Shown here piece after piece: positions 28,439-38,967 of a stretch of DNA of 64,000 nucleotides. Made by a program: the position numbers and the translations under genes. The stretch's first letter is position 1. The number at the start of each line of letters is the position of its first letter. Origin of the DNA: Lewinella sp041392765 (GTDB lineage Bacteria > Bacteroidota > Bacteroidia > Chitinophagales > Saprospiraceae). A model generated the notes under the pieces. It was given only the letters and a program-made list of their open reading frames with translations, had not been told where the DNA came from and searched no databases. Location: the NCBI GenBank assembly GCA_041392765.1, contig JAWKLL010000022.1:1-64000 (forward strand), in the 5' to 3' direction.

Positions 28439-28553
28439 TATGGCTACCTGTAGTGGGTAGCCATAACCATGTCCAACAAAACATGCAGGAAAAAAAGGCC
28501 GCCGATTCTGCCCTGAATCGGAAGGCTTTTTGTCGCCTGTTGTGAATGGCGAC
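28439..28553 (+). ncRNA. Structured leader of nrdB with an attenuator-like hairpin
   Basis: Three consecutive hairpins occur. TATGGCTACC pairs with GGTAGCCATA (about 28439-28463). A long A-flanked stem, GGCCGCCGATTC with GAATCGGAAGGC, runs straight into TTTTT (28491-28531), which has the form of an intrinsic terminator. GTCGCC/GGCGAC follows (28532-28553). nrdB starts 85 bases later. This looks like a leader that could attenuate nrd transcription. It does not match a riboswitch class I know. Confidence 0.45.
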
Positions 28554-28637
28554 AGTTCCACAAACACGTGGTAATCTAACGGGAACGAAAAGCTTTTGAC
28601 TAATTTTTTTATCACATAATATAACGGAAGTAACACG

Positions 28638-29615
28638 ATGAGCACGGTAACAGAACCCATTCTGGTAGAGAATCCAAACAGGTTTGTACTTTTTCCCATC
28701 CAGCACGATGATATTTGGGCGGAGTACAAAAAGCAGGAGGCCTGCATCTGGACAGCCGAGGAAATAGACCTGAGCCAGGATTTGACGGATTGGAATGAAA
28801 AACTTAATGACGATGAGCGCCACTTTATCAAGTACGTATTGGCATTTTTTGCAGCGTCTGATGGTATTGTAAATGAGAATTTGGCAGAAAACTTTGTAGC
28901 GGAGGTGCAATACACGGAGGCTAAGTTCTTCTATGGTTTTCAGATTATGATGGAGAACATTCACTCCGAGACTTATTCGCTGCTCATCGATACTTATATA
29001 AAGGATGCCAAGGAGAAAGATTTTCTCTTCAACGCGCTGGAAACAGTGGAGTGTGTGGGTAAGAAAGCCAACTGGGCGCTGCGGTGGATAGAGAACGGCA
29101 CGTTTGCGGAGCGGCTTATTGCTTTTGCTGCAGTAGAGGGGATTTTCTTTTCCGGCTCTTTCTGCTCCATTTTCTGGCTCAAGAAGCGGGGATTGATGCC
29201 GGGACTTAGCTTCTCCAATGAGCTGATAAGCCGCGATGAGGGTATGCACTGCGATTTTGCCTGCCTGCTCTACAACGACCACGTAGTGAACAAGTTGCCC
29301 AAGGAAACCGTGCGCGAAATCATAGCCGATGCCGTAGCCATTGAGAAGGAGTTTGTGACGGAGGCCCTACCCGTGAGCCTCATTGGTATGAATGCCGACC
29401 TCATGTGTCAGTACATCGAGTTTGTGGCCGATCGCTTGTTGGTGGCGCTGCAGAACGACAAGCTTTTCAATGTGGAGAACCCATTCCCTTGGATGGATCT
29501 CATTTCCTTGGAAGGCAAGACCAACTTCTTCGAAAAGCGCGTGGGCGACTACCAGAAAAGTGGCGTAATGGCCGACCGCGACAGCCAGGTGTTTACACTG
29601 GATGAAGAGTTTTAA
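28638..29615 (+). CDS. nrdB: Class I ribonucleoside-diphosphate reductase small subunit
   Basis: A 325-residue R2 protein of the eukaryote-like class Ia branch. It opens with NPNRFVLFPIQHDDIWAEYK. Di-iron ligand motifs are FFAASDGIVNENL, EAKFFYGFQIMMENIHSE, VEGIFFSGSF and SRDEGMHCDFA. The radical-tyrosine context is HSETYSLLIDTY, and the C-terminal tail FTLDEEF binds the large subunit. It stores the tyrosyl radical for dNTP synthesis. An ATG follows the ribosome-binding-like GGAAG. A miniature element separates it from nrdA, and no thioredoxin or nrdR gene is nearby. Confidence 0.95.
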   Translation: MSTVTEPILVENPNRFVLFPIQHDDIWAEYKKQEACIWTAEEIDLSQDLTDWNEKLNDDERHFIKYVLAFFAASDGIVNENLAENFVAEVQYTEAKFFYGFQIMMENIHSETYSLLIDTYIKDAKEKDFLFNALETVECVGKKANWALRWIENGTFAERLIAFAAVEGIFFSGSFCSIFWLKKRGLMPGLSFSNELISRDEGMHCDFACLLYNDHVVNKLPKETVREIIADAVAIEKEFVTEALPVSLIGMNADLMCQYIEFVADRLLVALQNDKLFNVENPFPWMDLISLEGKTNFFEKRVGDYQKSGVMADRDSQVFTLDEEF

Positions 29616-29620
29616 TCAAT

Positions 29621-29780
29621 AGACTTGTTCCACGGGTCATGAACGAGCGAAAGCGTAGTAAATTTTGTATTGAATGAGGCAAAAAACACAGGCGATGCCT
29701 TAGCATCGGCGAGGCTTTTTAACGAAATGCAGTACAAAATTTACCGCTTGTAGCCGTTTGATGCCCCGTCGAACAAGTCT
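29621..29780. mobile_element. Miniature palindromic element, family M2
   Basis: The 160-bp element has ends AGACTTGTTCCACGGGTCAT and (inverted) AGACTTGTTCGACGGGGCAT, an imperfect terminal inverted repeat extending about 48 bp to a TAAATTTTGTA block. It is flanked by AAT on both sides, a likely 3-bp target duplication. It lies between nrdB and nrdA, with only about 30 bases on either side, so the two genes must be read through it or transcribed apart. No second copy is in the window. Confidence 0.75.
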
Positions 29781-29811
29781 AATTAACCACACCTAATAAT
29801 AAGTATTTAGC

Positions 29812-32800
29812 ATGGAAGTAATCAAAAGAACGGGCCGCCGGGAGCCAGTCAGCTTTGACAAGATCACCGCAAGAATTAAAAAACTGAACTATGGGCTGGC
29901 ACCTCAGGTCAACCATATCGAGATTGCCAAGAAGGTCATCCAAGGGCTTTTTGATGGGGTGACCACCACCGAACTGGACAACTTAGCGGCTGAAACCGCT
30001 GCCAGCATGGCCACCGACCACCCGGACTATGCCATATTGGCGGCGCGCATAGCCGTATCGAACCTGCATAAAAACACCGATAAGTCGTTTAGCAAAACGA
30101 TGAAGGTACTTTATGAATACATAGACCCCAAAACCAACGAGCCTGCCGGATTGGTGAGCAAGGAAGCCTACCAAACGGTGTGGAAGCACCGCGAAGAGTT
30201 GGACAGCGCCATCATTTACGACCGCGACTACGAGTTTGATTACTTCGGATTCAAGACTTTGGAGCGTTCCTACCTTATGCGCACCAACGGCAATGTAGTG
30301 GAACGCCCGCAGCACATGCTCATGCGCGTAGCCGTAGGCATACACGGGGAGGACATTGCATCGGCCATTGAGACCTACAACCTCATGTCGCAGAAGTGGT
30401 TTATTCACGCTACGCCTACACTGTTCAACGCGGGTACGCCCAAGCCGCAGTTGTCGAGCTGCTTCCTGCTGTCGATGACAGAAGATAGCATACCCGGTAT
30501 TTTTGAGACCCTGCAACGTTGTGCGCGCATCTCGCAATCTGCAGGCGGTATAGGGGTGAGCATCCACAACATTCGCGCCAAGGGCAGCTACATCAAAGGT
30601 ACGGGTGGCACTAGCAATGGTATTGTGCCTATGCTCAAGGTGTTCAACGATACGGCTCGCTATGTGGATCAGTGCTTCCATCCTGAAACCATCGTTTACA
30701 CCAAGGGAGGCGTGAAAACCATAGGGGAAATTACGGTGGGCGATGAGATGCTCACAGAAGATGGCCAATATGAGCGCGTGGGGCGTATGCTTCACCATGA
30801 CTACAGCGGCCCCATGATTTCGCTGAGCGTGAAACAATCGCTGGAACCCGTGATGGTAACACCAGAGCATCCTTTTTTAGTGCTGCGCAACCAGCAAAAG
30901 ATGATCAACTTTGATGTGGTGCGCAATAGGCTAGACAAAGGATACGCTACGCCAGAATGGATAGAAGCAAAAGAATTGACGGAAAATGATCTCATCGTTT
31001 TTCCATACCAATCCGAGTACGAATGTGATATTCCTGAATACAGCTTGCAGGACTGCCGTATGTACGGCCTCATGCTGGGCGACGGGCATGTAAGCAAAGA
31101 TGGAAGACAGGCTCATATCACGATGAATAAGGAAACCGACGATATCAATTTCGTACGGCAGTACCTATACGAAGGGGGCATCCACTACACCTTGTCGGAA
31201 GAGGGCTTGAAAACGCGGTTTACTTGGTCGGCTCATTTAGGGTTCAAGTTTAGCCGCGCCATGCTTTATGATGAGCAAGGCCAGAAGAAGGTACACGCCA
31301 GTATGTTGCACCTTCCTAAAGACAAGACCTTACGCAAATCGTGAAGGGGCTGATGGAAGCCGATGGTTGTGTAGCGAGCAGGGATCAAGAAATGTCGTTG
31401 GAGATGACCAGCCGGAATGTAGTGGAGAGTATCCGCTTCATGCTCATGCGTTTCGGTATTCTCACCAGCGGTAACATCCGCGACCGCGTAGGCAATGTAT
31501 CTTCTTATCAAGATATTACTACCCGCCAATTGGTGTATGTTTTGCGCCTGCCGAAGGTAGAAGAACTTACCCAGCTTTTCAACAATCCAGCAGGCAAGTA
31601 CGTTTCGTTCCTCAATTGGAATGGCTATGTTTTTAGCCGGGTTGATGCGGTGACACAAGTGCAGTATGAAGGCGTGGTAGTAGATTTTGAAGTGTTACCC
31701 AACCACAACTACGTCACCCATATTGGTGTAGCTCACAACGGCGGCGGCAAGCGCAAAGGCGCTTTTGCCATCTATTTGGAGCCTTGGCATGCCGACGTGA
31801 TGGATTTTCTGGAACTGAAGAAGAACCACGGCAAGGAAGAACTGCGCGCCCGCGACCTGTTCTACGCTATGTGGATTCCCGACCTGTTTATGGAGCGCGT
31901 GCGCGACAATGGCGAGTGGTCGCTGTTTGACCCCAACGAAGCACCCGGGTTATTTGATGTACACAGTGGCGAGTTCGATGCGCTGTACCACCGCTATGAG
32001 CAGGAAGGCCGCGCCCGCAAAGTGATCAAAGCCCAAGATTTGTGGTTTGCTATTTTGGAAAGCCAGATTGAGACGGGTACGCCTTATATCTTGTACAAAG
32101 ATGCCTGCAACCGCAAGAGCAACCAGCAGAACTTAGGTACCATCCGCAGTTCCAACCTATGTACTGAGATATTGGAATACACCTCACCAGACGAGGTAGC
32201 GGTGTGCAACCTAGGCAGCTTGGCGCTGAGCAAGTTTGTGACCGAAGACGGCATCTTCGACCACCAGCGGCTGTTTGATGTGACCCGTATCTTGACACGC
32301 AACCTGAACAAGGTGATTGATGTCAACTACTACCCCATACCCGAGGCGCGTAACAGCAATATGCGCCACCGCCCTATTGGCTTGGGTGTGCAGGGGTTGG
32401 CGGATGCCTTTATCCTGATGCGTTACCCGTTTGACAGTGCGGAAGCCCGCCAGTTGAACACCGAGATATTTGAAACCATTTACTACGCGGCACTCACCGA
32501 GAGTTGCGTGTTGGCACAGGAACAAGGCACCTACGAAAGCTACGAGGGGTCGCCTGCCAGCAAAGGGATACTACAGTACGATATGTGGGGTGTGACACCG
32601 TCTGCCCGCTGGGACTGGTCGGCGCTGAAAGCCGAGATTAAGCAGCACGGGTTGCGCAACAGCTTGTTGGTAGCTCCCATGCCTACGGCTTCTACTTCGC
32701 AAATATTGGGTCAATAACGAGTGCTTTGAGCCTTACGGCCAATATCTACACCCGGCGTACCCTTTCCGGTGAGTTTGTGGTAGTGAACAAGCACCTCCTC

Positions 32801-33262
32801 ACCGACCTCAATCGCTTAGGGTTGTGGGACGAAGATATGAAGCACCGCTTGATGGCCGCCAACGGCTCCATTCAGGATTTTGAGGACATACCACAAGAGC
32901 TAAAGGATTTGTACAAAACCGTGTGGGAGATCAGCCAGCGTGTCATCATCGACATGGCAGCCGACCGTGGCGCGTTTGTATGCCAAAGCCAGAGTATGAA
33001 CCTCTTTGTCCAGAACCCGAACTTCGGCAAGCTATCGTCCATGCACTTCTGCAGCAGGAGCGCGGGCTGAAAACTGGCATGTACTACCTGCGCAAGCAAA
33101 GCCGCAGTGAACCCCATCAAGTTCACCGTTTCGGCAGAAGCACAAGCGGCCGTAAAAGCCAACAAAGCCGCCACCACCACCGTGGCAGCCATGACGCAAG
33201 CCGAGCCGAAATCAAAGCATGCAGACCTCGATGATCCAGACTGCATAATGTGTTCTGGATAG
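29812..33262 (+). CDS. nrdA: Class I ribonucleoside-diphosphate reductase large subunit, intein-interrupted, with frame breaks
   Basis: The N-extein (29812-30672, 287 residues) has the ATP-cone (IKRTGRREPVSFDKITARIK) and PTLFNAGTPKPQLSSCFLLS. The C-extein (from 31740) begins GGGKRKGAFAIYLEPWHADV and contains the thiyl-radical motif SNLCTEIL, then NIYTRRTLSGEF and the C-terminal redox pair DDPDCIMCSG ending at 33262. Frame breaks occur at about 31340 (inside the intein), 32715, 32740 and 33055-33100. All are small losses, and each side continues the family sequence. Together with nrdB it reduces ribonucleotides. Because the reductase is essential and joined frames give full length, the breaks are probably sequence errors. 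A terminator follows at 33287. Confidence 0.9.
30673..31739 (+). other. LAGLIDADG-type intein within NrdA, glycine at the +1 position
   Basis: The intein begins at Cys (TGC, 30673) after YVDQ and reads CFHPETIVYTKGGVKTIGEI, with block B VMVTPEHPFL. LAGLIDADG endonuclease motifs are YGLMLGDGHVS and IVKGLMEADGCVA. The C-terminal blocks read VVDFEVLPNHNYVTHIGVAHN. It interrupts the conserved RNR string YVDQGGGKRKGA between Q and G. About 356 residues when one deletion (near 31340, in the endonuclease domain) is repaired. Normal inteins need Cys, Ser or Thr at +1; here it is Gly. Residue 1 Cys, TPEH and terminal HN are intact, so the splicing domain looks functional otherwise. Confidence 0.88.
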
Positions 33263-33286
33263 GGATAATTCCTCGATGATTTAGTG

Positions 33287-33318
33287 ACTCCCCCAGGTAT
33301 TTGATGCTTGGGGGGAGT
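33287..33318 (+). terminator. Terminator-like hairpin after nrdA
   Basis: ACTCCCCCA pairs with TGGGGGGAGT over about 9 bp, with a loop of 13. The T-run is poor, so efficiency is uncertain, but it lies 25 bases after the nrdA stop. Confidence 0.5.
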
Positions 33319-33382
33319 AGCGGAAGGATCTTCACGCTTGCTGGCAAAGAAGCACAATGGTTTCTGCTCGTCGTAGCGTCCA

Positions 33383-33620
33383 CGCTGGCAGGGCTTGCCC
33401 TCCGGCTTTTCTGCTAATAGTAAGAGGTAGGAAAGCAAATTGTATAGTTTTTAGGGGGTATAAAAAAGCGAGTCGATACATTGTGTGATTTTCATGGAGA
33501 GCTTAGCTTTGTTCCGACCGCGCTGCTTAGGCATGACACCGCCCCCAACAGCTTTCTCGGCATCGATTTGGATGGGTAGGTTAGGCTGTGGGTATAGCGT
33601 GTTTTTGTGGGATGTGTGGG
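33383..33620. repeat. Dispersed repeat RepB, partial copy 3
   Basis: The sequence from the CAGGGCTTGCCC phrase to TGTGGGATGTGTGG follows the last ~240 bp of RepB copies 1 and 2 (GCGAGTCGATACATTGTGTG, CCGCGCTGCTTAGGCATGAC), but with more differences. It ends 40 bases before the large ATPase gene, so RepB ends precede accessory genes at least twice. Nothing else was seen between 33318 and 33383. Confidence 0.7.
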
Positions 33621-33660
33621 ATTATTGTTGCCTGCCATTTTAAGAAACAACACAACAACA

Positions 33661-36600
33661 ATGAAGAACTTTCAGGAACAAATAAAACAATTCTTTGCAA
33701 AGACAGACAAAGAAATTTTAGACTACCTTTTGCAATGGTGGGAGATGGATAATGCTTCCGAAAACGGAACTATCCGTTTAATTGGCACTTATGAAAAGGC
33801 AGAAAAACTTGATAAAAATGGAAATGAATACGGTTTTTTCATAAATATAAGAAGTCCCCAAGGAGATATTTTGTACTATCCTTTCCGACTTGGACAGGTA
33901 CGTATTTATAGCACCCACAAAGAACACTACCAAAATACTGAGTTTCTACAATTAGAAGTTTCTTTGTCTAAACAACAATTTAGAGAAAAAATAAAAAATC
34001 CCTTTGGCTTAAATCTTGACAAGGTTTTGGGTAATGCTTCTTTGAGAATTTTAGACCGAATTGACAAAGAAAAATTCATCAAAGTCATTTTTAACGAAAC
34101 AGGCTATACTTTGCGAGATGCAAAAAATACGTCCAATGCGCTCAAAAAAATAGCAGGTGACTTATATACAGAAACAGAAAGATTTATTTTTGAACTTTTA
34201 CAAAATGCTGATGATATACCAAACGAAAGAAAAGAAGTTGATGTGAAATTCAGACTTCTATCTGAGAACTTGCTTTTTCTTCACAATGGAAGACCTTTTA
34301 ACAAGGAAGACGTTAATAGCATTGCAAGTATTGGCGACAGCACCAAACGAAAAGACGCAGAAAAGACAGGCTATAAGGGAATTGGTTTTAAATCTGTTTT
34401 TACAGATGCGGAAACTGTTTTAATCAATTCGGGTAATTTTTCATTTTCATTTGACAAATCATCACCTTTATACGAAGGTAAAAATATTGATGAAATTCCT
34501 TGGGAAATAAAACCAATTTGGACAGAGCATTATCGTTATCCAAAAGAAGTTAAAGAGTGTGAAGACTTCTTTTCCTTTCCTGTTTCTATTGATTTAGAAG
34601 TTGGCGAAACGAAAATTCAAAATTACAGAGTACAAATACAGCAACTTTTTAGTGAACCAAGATTTATTTTGTTTTTACGCCATATCAAAACTATTGAAGT
34701 TCAAGGTTTGAGAAACAACGTAAAAATTCAAAAAGTATCAAAGTCTGATAGATTTGAGTTGCTTAATAATGACACACCAATAAACGAATGGATTATCAAC
34801 GATTTTGAGTTTGGAGTAACGCCAGAAATCCGAGAAAGAATGGCTAACGACAAAATTGTGCCTGAAAAACTTAAAGAAATACAAAAGTCAAAACTAAGTT
34901 TTGCTTGTCAAATCAAAGACAGCAAAATAGAAAGTATAAGCACTGATAAGTCTTTATTGTTTACCTATTTGCCAACTAACGTAAATGATTACAAATTTCC
35001 GTTCTTGGTAAATGCTGATTTTTTAACCACTGCAAACCGCCAATCAATTCACGTTAAAAATATTTGGAATTTATACCTTTTTGAGCAAATTGGCTTTTTG
35101 AGTTTCAAATGGATTAGTGAAATAGCCAAAAATGAAGATTTGAAATTTACAATCACAAATCTTATTCCTTCACGTTTCCAAAATAGTACAGAACCCATAC
35201 ATCAATACTTCAACAATGGTTTTGACAAAGCCATTAAAGAAACCGCATTTTTACCCACTTCAAACGGTTCTTTATGCAAAGTAGCAGATGCTTTGGTAGA
35301 TTTGACAGGTTTTTCTGAAATAATTGGTTATGAATTGTTTGTGAAAGTTGTAAATCCAAGTAAAACACTCATTGACAACAGATTAGAAAGCAAATCAAAA
35401 CTTATTGGCTTGCAAGGAATTAGTGTTTTTGGGAAAGACGAATTAAAAAAACTATTTGGCAATTCTTTTTTTCAGCAGACTTTAAACCCGCAACTTCTTT
35501 TACAAGTCTTAAAATTTTTGCAGGATAAAGAGTATAGTTTTTCTGATATTGGTTTGCTGTATAGTGAAAACAGTAGTGGCTTGTTTATACCTTCGTCTTT
35601 GTATTTTCAAACAAACCAAGCAGATAAGGATTTACTTACATTTAAGTCTGTTTACTTTTTGCACCCTACTATTAACGACTACGCAGAAAGTAACCCTAAA
35701 TTCAAAAGTTGGCTTGCAAGTTTGGGTGTTAAAGCATTTGAAGGCAGAAGTTTCATTAGTCAAAATATACTTAATTTTTCAAACGACATCAATTCAAAAA
35801 TTACAGACAAAACTAATAATTTAAACTTTTGGCGTTTCGTTTTCAAATACGAATTATTAGACAGCGAAGTTCAAAAACTTGCACCGTATTATGTTTTCAA
35901 TACGAGTAACGCATTAGTTTTAAATGTATCTAATTGTTACTTGTCCGATTTCTATAAAGACAGTGGCGAGCCTTCTGTTCAGCAAATTGCAGCAGACTTG
36001 GGGCTTACTGATTTCAACTTCATAAGTTCAGACTATTGCCAAAGCACAAACGACAAATCAAAGTGGCGTAAATTATTTTACGGTGCCGGTTTGAAACACT
36101 CTCAAAATGTACGGATTTTTAAAGATAAGATAGTTTCATTTATCCAAAGCGGAAAAATGGACGCAAACAACTATCTCAAAATCACCAAGTTTGTTTTGAA
36201 GTATTTAACGATACTCAAAACCGTTCAAGTTTTTGACGTGAATTTGAGTAATTTTCAAGTCTTTACAAGTGGATATTTACAACCTATTTCGCAGTGTATT
36301 TTGTATGATTACACCCAAGATTTGCGTTTAGCAAGTGTTCTACCCGAACAAGTTTTGCCTAATCAAATTCATAGTGTCTATTTACAGCAGATTAGCAATA
36401 ATCGCCAAAATTGGAAAGAGTTTTTTCTACGCCTAAATCCTAATGTAGAACTTAACTCTACTGATATAGTCAAAAGAAAGTAAATATTTTGGCATCAAAT
36501 CCAAGTTTAGCAACACATCAAAACGTGCAACAAGTTTGGAAAACAGTGCTTTCATTCAAAGAAGAATTATTAAGAACAAACAAGGAAGAATTAAAGAAAA

Positions 36601-38226
36601 TTCCTGTACTGCTGAAAAATAATACTTTGATAGTGCCTACTTTGTGCTATTTCCGAAAGAGTTCCAACCAAGCACAGAAATAGAAGAATTATTAATAGGC
36701 TGCTATGACTACTTCGTAAGTCTATTTTTAGCACTATTTCAGGCTTATCCTATTCCGAACTGAAAATATTTTTCAAACAGATAGGCGTTGAAGAAGAAAT
36801 AAGAAGAAGCTACATAGGAAATTCTTATTTTGATGTTTCGCATAAAGAGCATTTGAGCAAGTTTGACTTTGCTAAAAAGTTTTGGGCATATTTTCAGAAA
36901 AATCAAAGCCTATTTACAACAAACACAAGTAGCACTTTCAAAACTTTCATTCAATCAAACTCTTCAATTCCTTGCTTGGACAGTGCGGTAAGAACACCAA
37001 GTATAGTTCATTCATATAGGTTGAAAGATTTGGTAAATGATAGTTCTGTAACTTGTGGTATTGAATTTAGTGAAGAATTAGAAACCTTTTTAGGATTGCA
37101 GCAACGTCTTACAGTTTCTAAGTGTTTCCAAATTCTAAACAGTTTGGCAGTTTCAAATAGTATTGACGACAAGAAAATCAGGTTAATTTATGATGATTTG
37201 CTTTATCGTTTTTCAAATGAAAGCCTAAGTTCATACAGTACGGAAATCGCAAATTTTAAACAAAATGGTAAGTTACTTAGCAATAAAGACACTTTTCAAA
37301 GTGTAACAAGTTTGTTTTATCAAGATGTAACAGCCAATTATTTGCCCTTAGATGAAAGTGATAAGGTTGTAAAAAGATTTGGCGATAAAGACTATTGGAA
37401 AAAATTTGAAATTGTGTTAAAGCAACTTGGCATACAAATAATCTCTGTTTCTGATTTTAGTTTAGATGCCCAATCATCAAAATATGATGCGATAGAACTA
37501 AACAAAACACTTAACAATAGCATTGCCGAGTTTGCTAAAAAAATTGATACAGTAAATTTTCAAACTGTTGAAAATCAACTCAAAAGTAAAGTTTCAAATT
37601 TGAAAATCTATTATAGCCCAAATTTGAAAATGAGTTGTAGCAAGTTGAATTATAGCCCAATAGTTCCAAACTACTATGATACTTCGCAAAACACGATTTA
37701 TTACAGTGGGAATTGGAACAGCATTTCTAATTCAAAACTTATTGAATACTTGTTTAAGGCTTTTGATATTTCAGAGAGCCAAATAAGCAAAGACGAGTTT
37801 GTAAGTATTTTGCTTCGCAATATTCCTGCAAAATACGAAATGCCATCAACACCACCCGAAAGTCTACTACCAGACGGAAGTACAGGAAGATTTGGAGAAG
37901 AACTTGTTTACAAAGAACTCATAGCAAAGTTTGGAGAAAACAGAGTTAATTGGCTGAACAAAGGCGGAGAAACTTACAAAGAGTATGATTTTGAGATACT
38001 TGGTAGAAACAACGAAGTTTTATATTTCGTAGATGCTAAGGCAACGACAACAGGAGAAGTTACAGGCGACACAGTTCCAATTTATATTAGACCAAGCGAA
38101 TGGACATTTATGCAGAGATGTAAAGACAATTATATTATTGCGAGAGTTTACAACGCTAAAACGTCAAGTGCTTATACGAAATACTTGAAAATGGGACTAC
38201 AAAACCTGCAAGAAATAAACTTGTGA
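33661..38226 (+). CDS. Large GHKL ATPase with C-terminal DUF3883 domain (sacsin/NO VEIN-like), three frame breaks
   Basis: Joined frames give about 1,520 residues. An N-terminal helical region is followed by a sacsin-like GHKL ATPase at about 150-300: N box ERFIFELLQNADD, FLHNGRPFNKEDV, and G2 TGYKGIGFKSVF. A long region without recognised motifs follows. The last ~130 residues (GRFGEELVYKELIAKFGENR, VLYFVDAKATTTGE) are a DUF3883 domain with nuclease-like D..D/E-x-K geometry (KEYDFEILGR, FVDAKAT). Breaks lie near 36475 (agaaagtaaat needs one A), 36620-36645 and 36700-36760, all -1. I choose the ATG at 33661 before KNFQEQIKQFF. Similar proteins occur near defence genes in other genomes. Its role here is unknown; defence is inference. 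Confidence 0.75.
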
Positions 38227-38250
38227 GTGCGTGAAAAAGCAAAAACGGCA

Positions 38251-38379
38251 GGCAACATTGCATTTGTGACAAGGCGGGCAGACGTGCTAAAATTAACTTT
38301 GGTGCTTTCTATTGGCTTTTGTGTGTGTGGAAACGGTAGTGCTACTAAGCCCGCCCTGCACAAATGCTTTTACGTCACC
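38251..38379. repeat. attC-like hairpin D
   Basis: GCATTTGTG (38260-38268) pairs with CACAAATGC (38359-38367), and GGCGGGC (38273-38279) with GCCCGCC (38349-38355), leaving a ~69-base loop. GGCAAC lies at the left end and ACGTCACC at the right. It begins 25 bases after the GHKL/DUF3883 gene. Of the five, this one has the clearest split stem with an unpaired ACAA spacer. Confidence 0.55.
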
Positions 38380-38400
38380 ACGGGAAAAGTAAATAATAAA

Positions 38401-38958
38401 ATGCGTACCGAATCAGAAAGCAAATTATCACAAAGTTTTCTTCAAACAGATTGTCGATTTGGCAAAGAAGCAATTGAAATTTGGCAAAGGGAGAGTCGGT
38501 CGAGATGTGCGAAAAAAGAAAAAGACGAAGCATATTTTAGGTATTTAGATTGGAAAGAAAGTGATAATGAAATAGCGTTGTTTACATATCATGCTTATGC
38601 TGATTTTAAAATTCCAAAAGAGTTTAGTTGCATTTTCGATTTCAGGAACCCTGAGAGATTTTGCGAACCAAAAATGAAATTAATTCAGTCAATTTGGGAA
38701 GGTTGGTATCCGATTGATTATATCGACCACGGACATAAGCATTTAACCATATTCAGATTCGAAGAAGAAATTCCAAATTTGATTCTCGAACTTCATCAAG
38801 AAAAGCAAAAATTTTCAAACGTACCTAAAAATTCAATGATGTTAGGAATATGCCAAATCGAGGATTACAAAACGATAAAAAAATATTTACTAACGGTCAA
38901 TGAACTAAGAAAAAAGCATGGTGCAGATTGGTTTGATTTCTACGAAGAAGAAAAATAA
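38401..38958 (+). CDS. Hypothetical protein
   Basis: A 185-residue cytoplasmic protein starting MRTESESKLSQSFLQTDCRF. I start at 38401, just after attC-like hairpin D; the open frame extends upstream only through that hairpin. It is rich in charged and aromatic residues (EGWYPIDYIDHGHKHLTIFR, WESD-like, FEEEIPNLILELHQEKQKFS), with no signal peptide, membrane helix or known motif. It could be a cassette-borne accessory gene. Confidence 0.55.
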   Translation: MRTESESKLSQSFLQTDCRFGKEAIEIWQRESRSRCAKKEKDEAYFRYLDWKESDNEIALFTYHAYADFKIPKEFSCIFDFRNPERFCEPKMKLIQSIWEGWYPIDYIDHGHKHLTIFRFEEEIPNLILELHQEKQKFSNVPKNSMMLGICQIEDYKTIKKYLLTVNELRKKHGADWFDFYEEEK

Positions 38959-38967
38959 ATAAAGAAG

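Noticed and set aside
28439..28553. Cobalamin riboswitch before nrdB
   Set aside because: The hairpins do not show the conserved B12 box or the expected multi-helix core, and the reductase is the class I (cobalamin-independent) type.
29983..30870. A 295-residue minus-strand protein opposite nrdA
   Set aside because: It overlaps the conserved ATP-cone and catalytic segments of NrdA in antisense and has no family signature.
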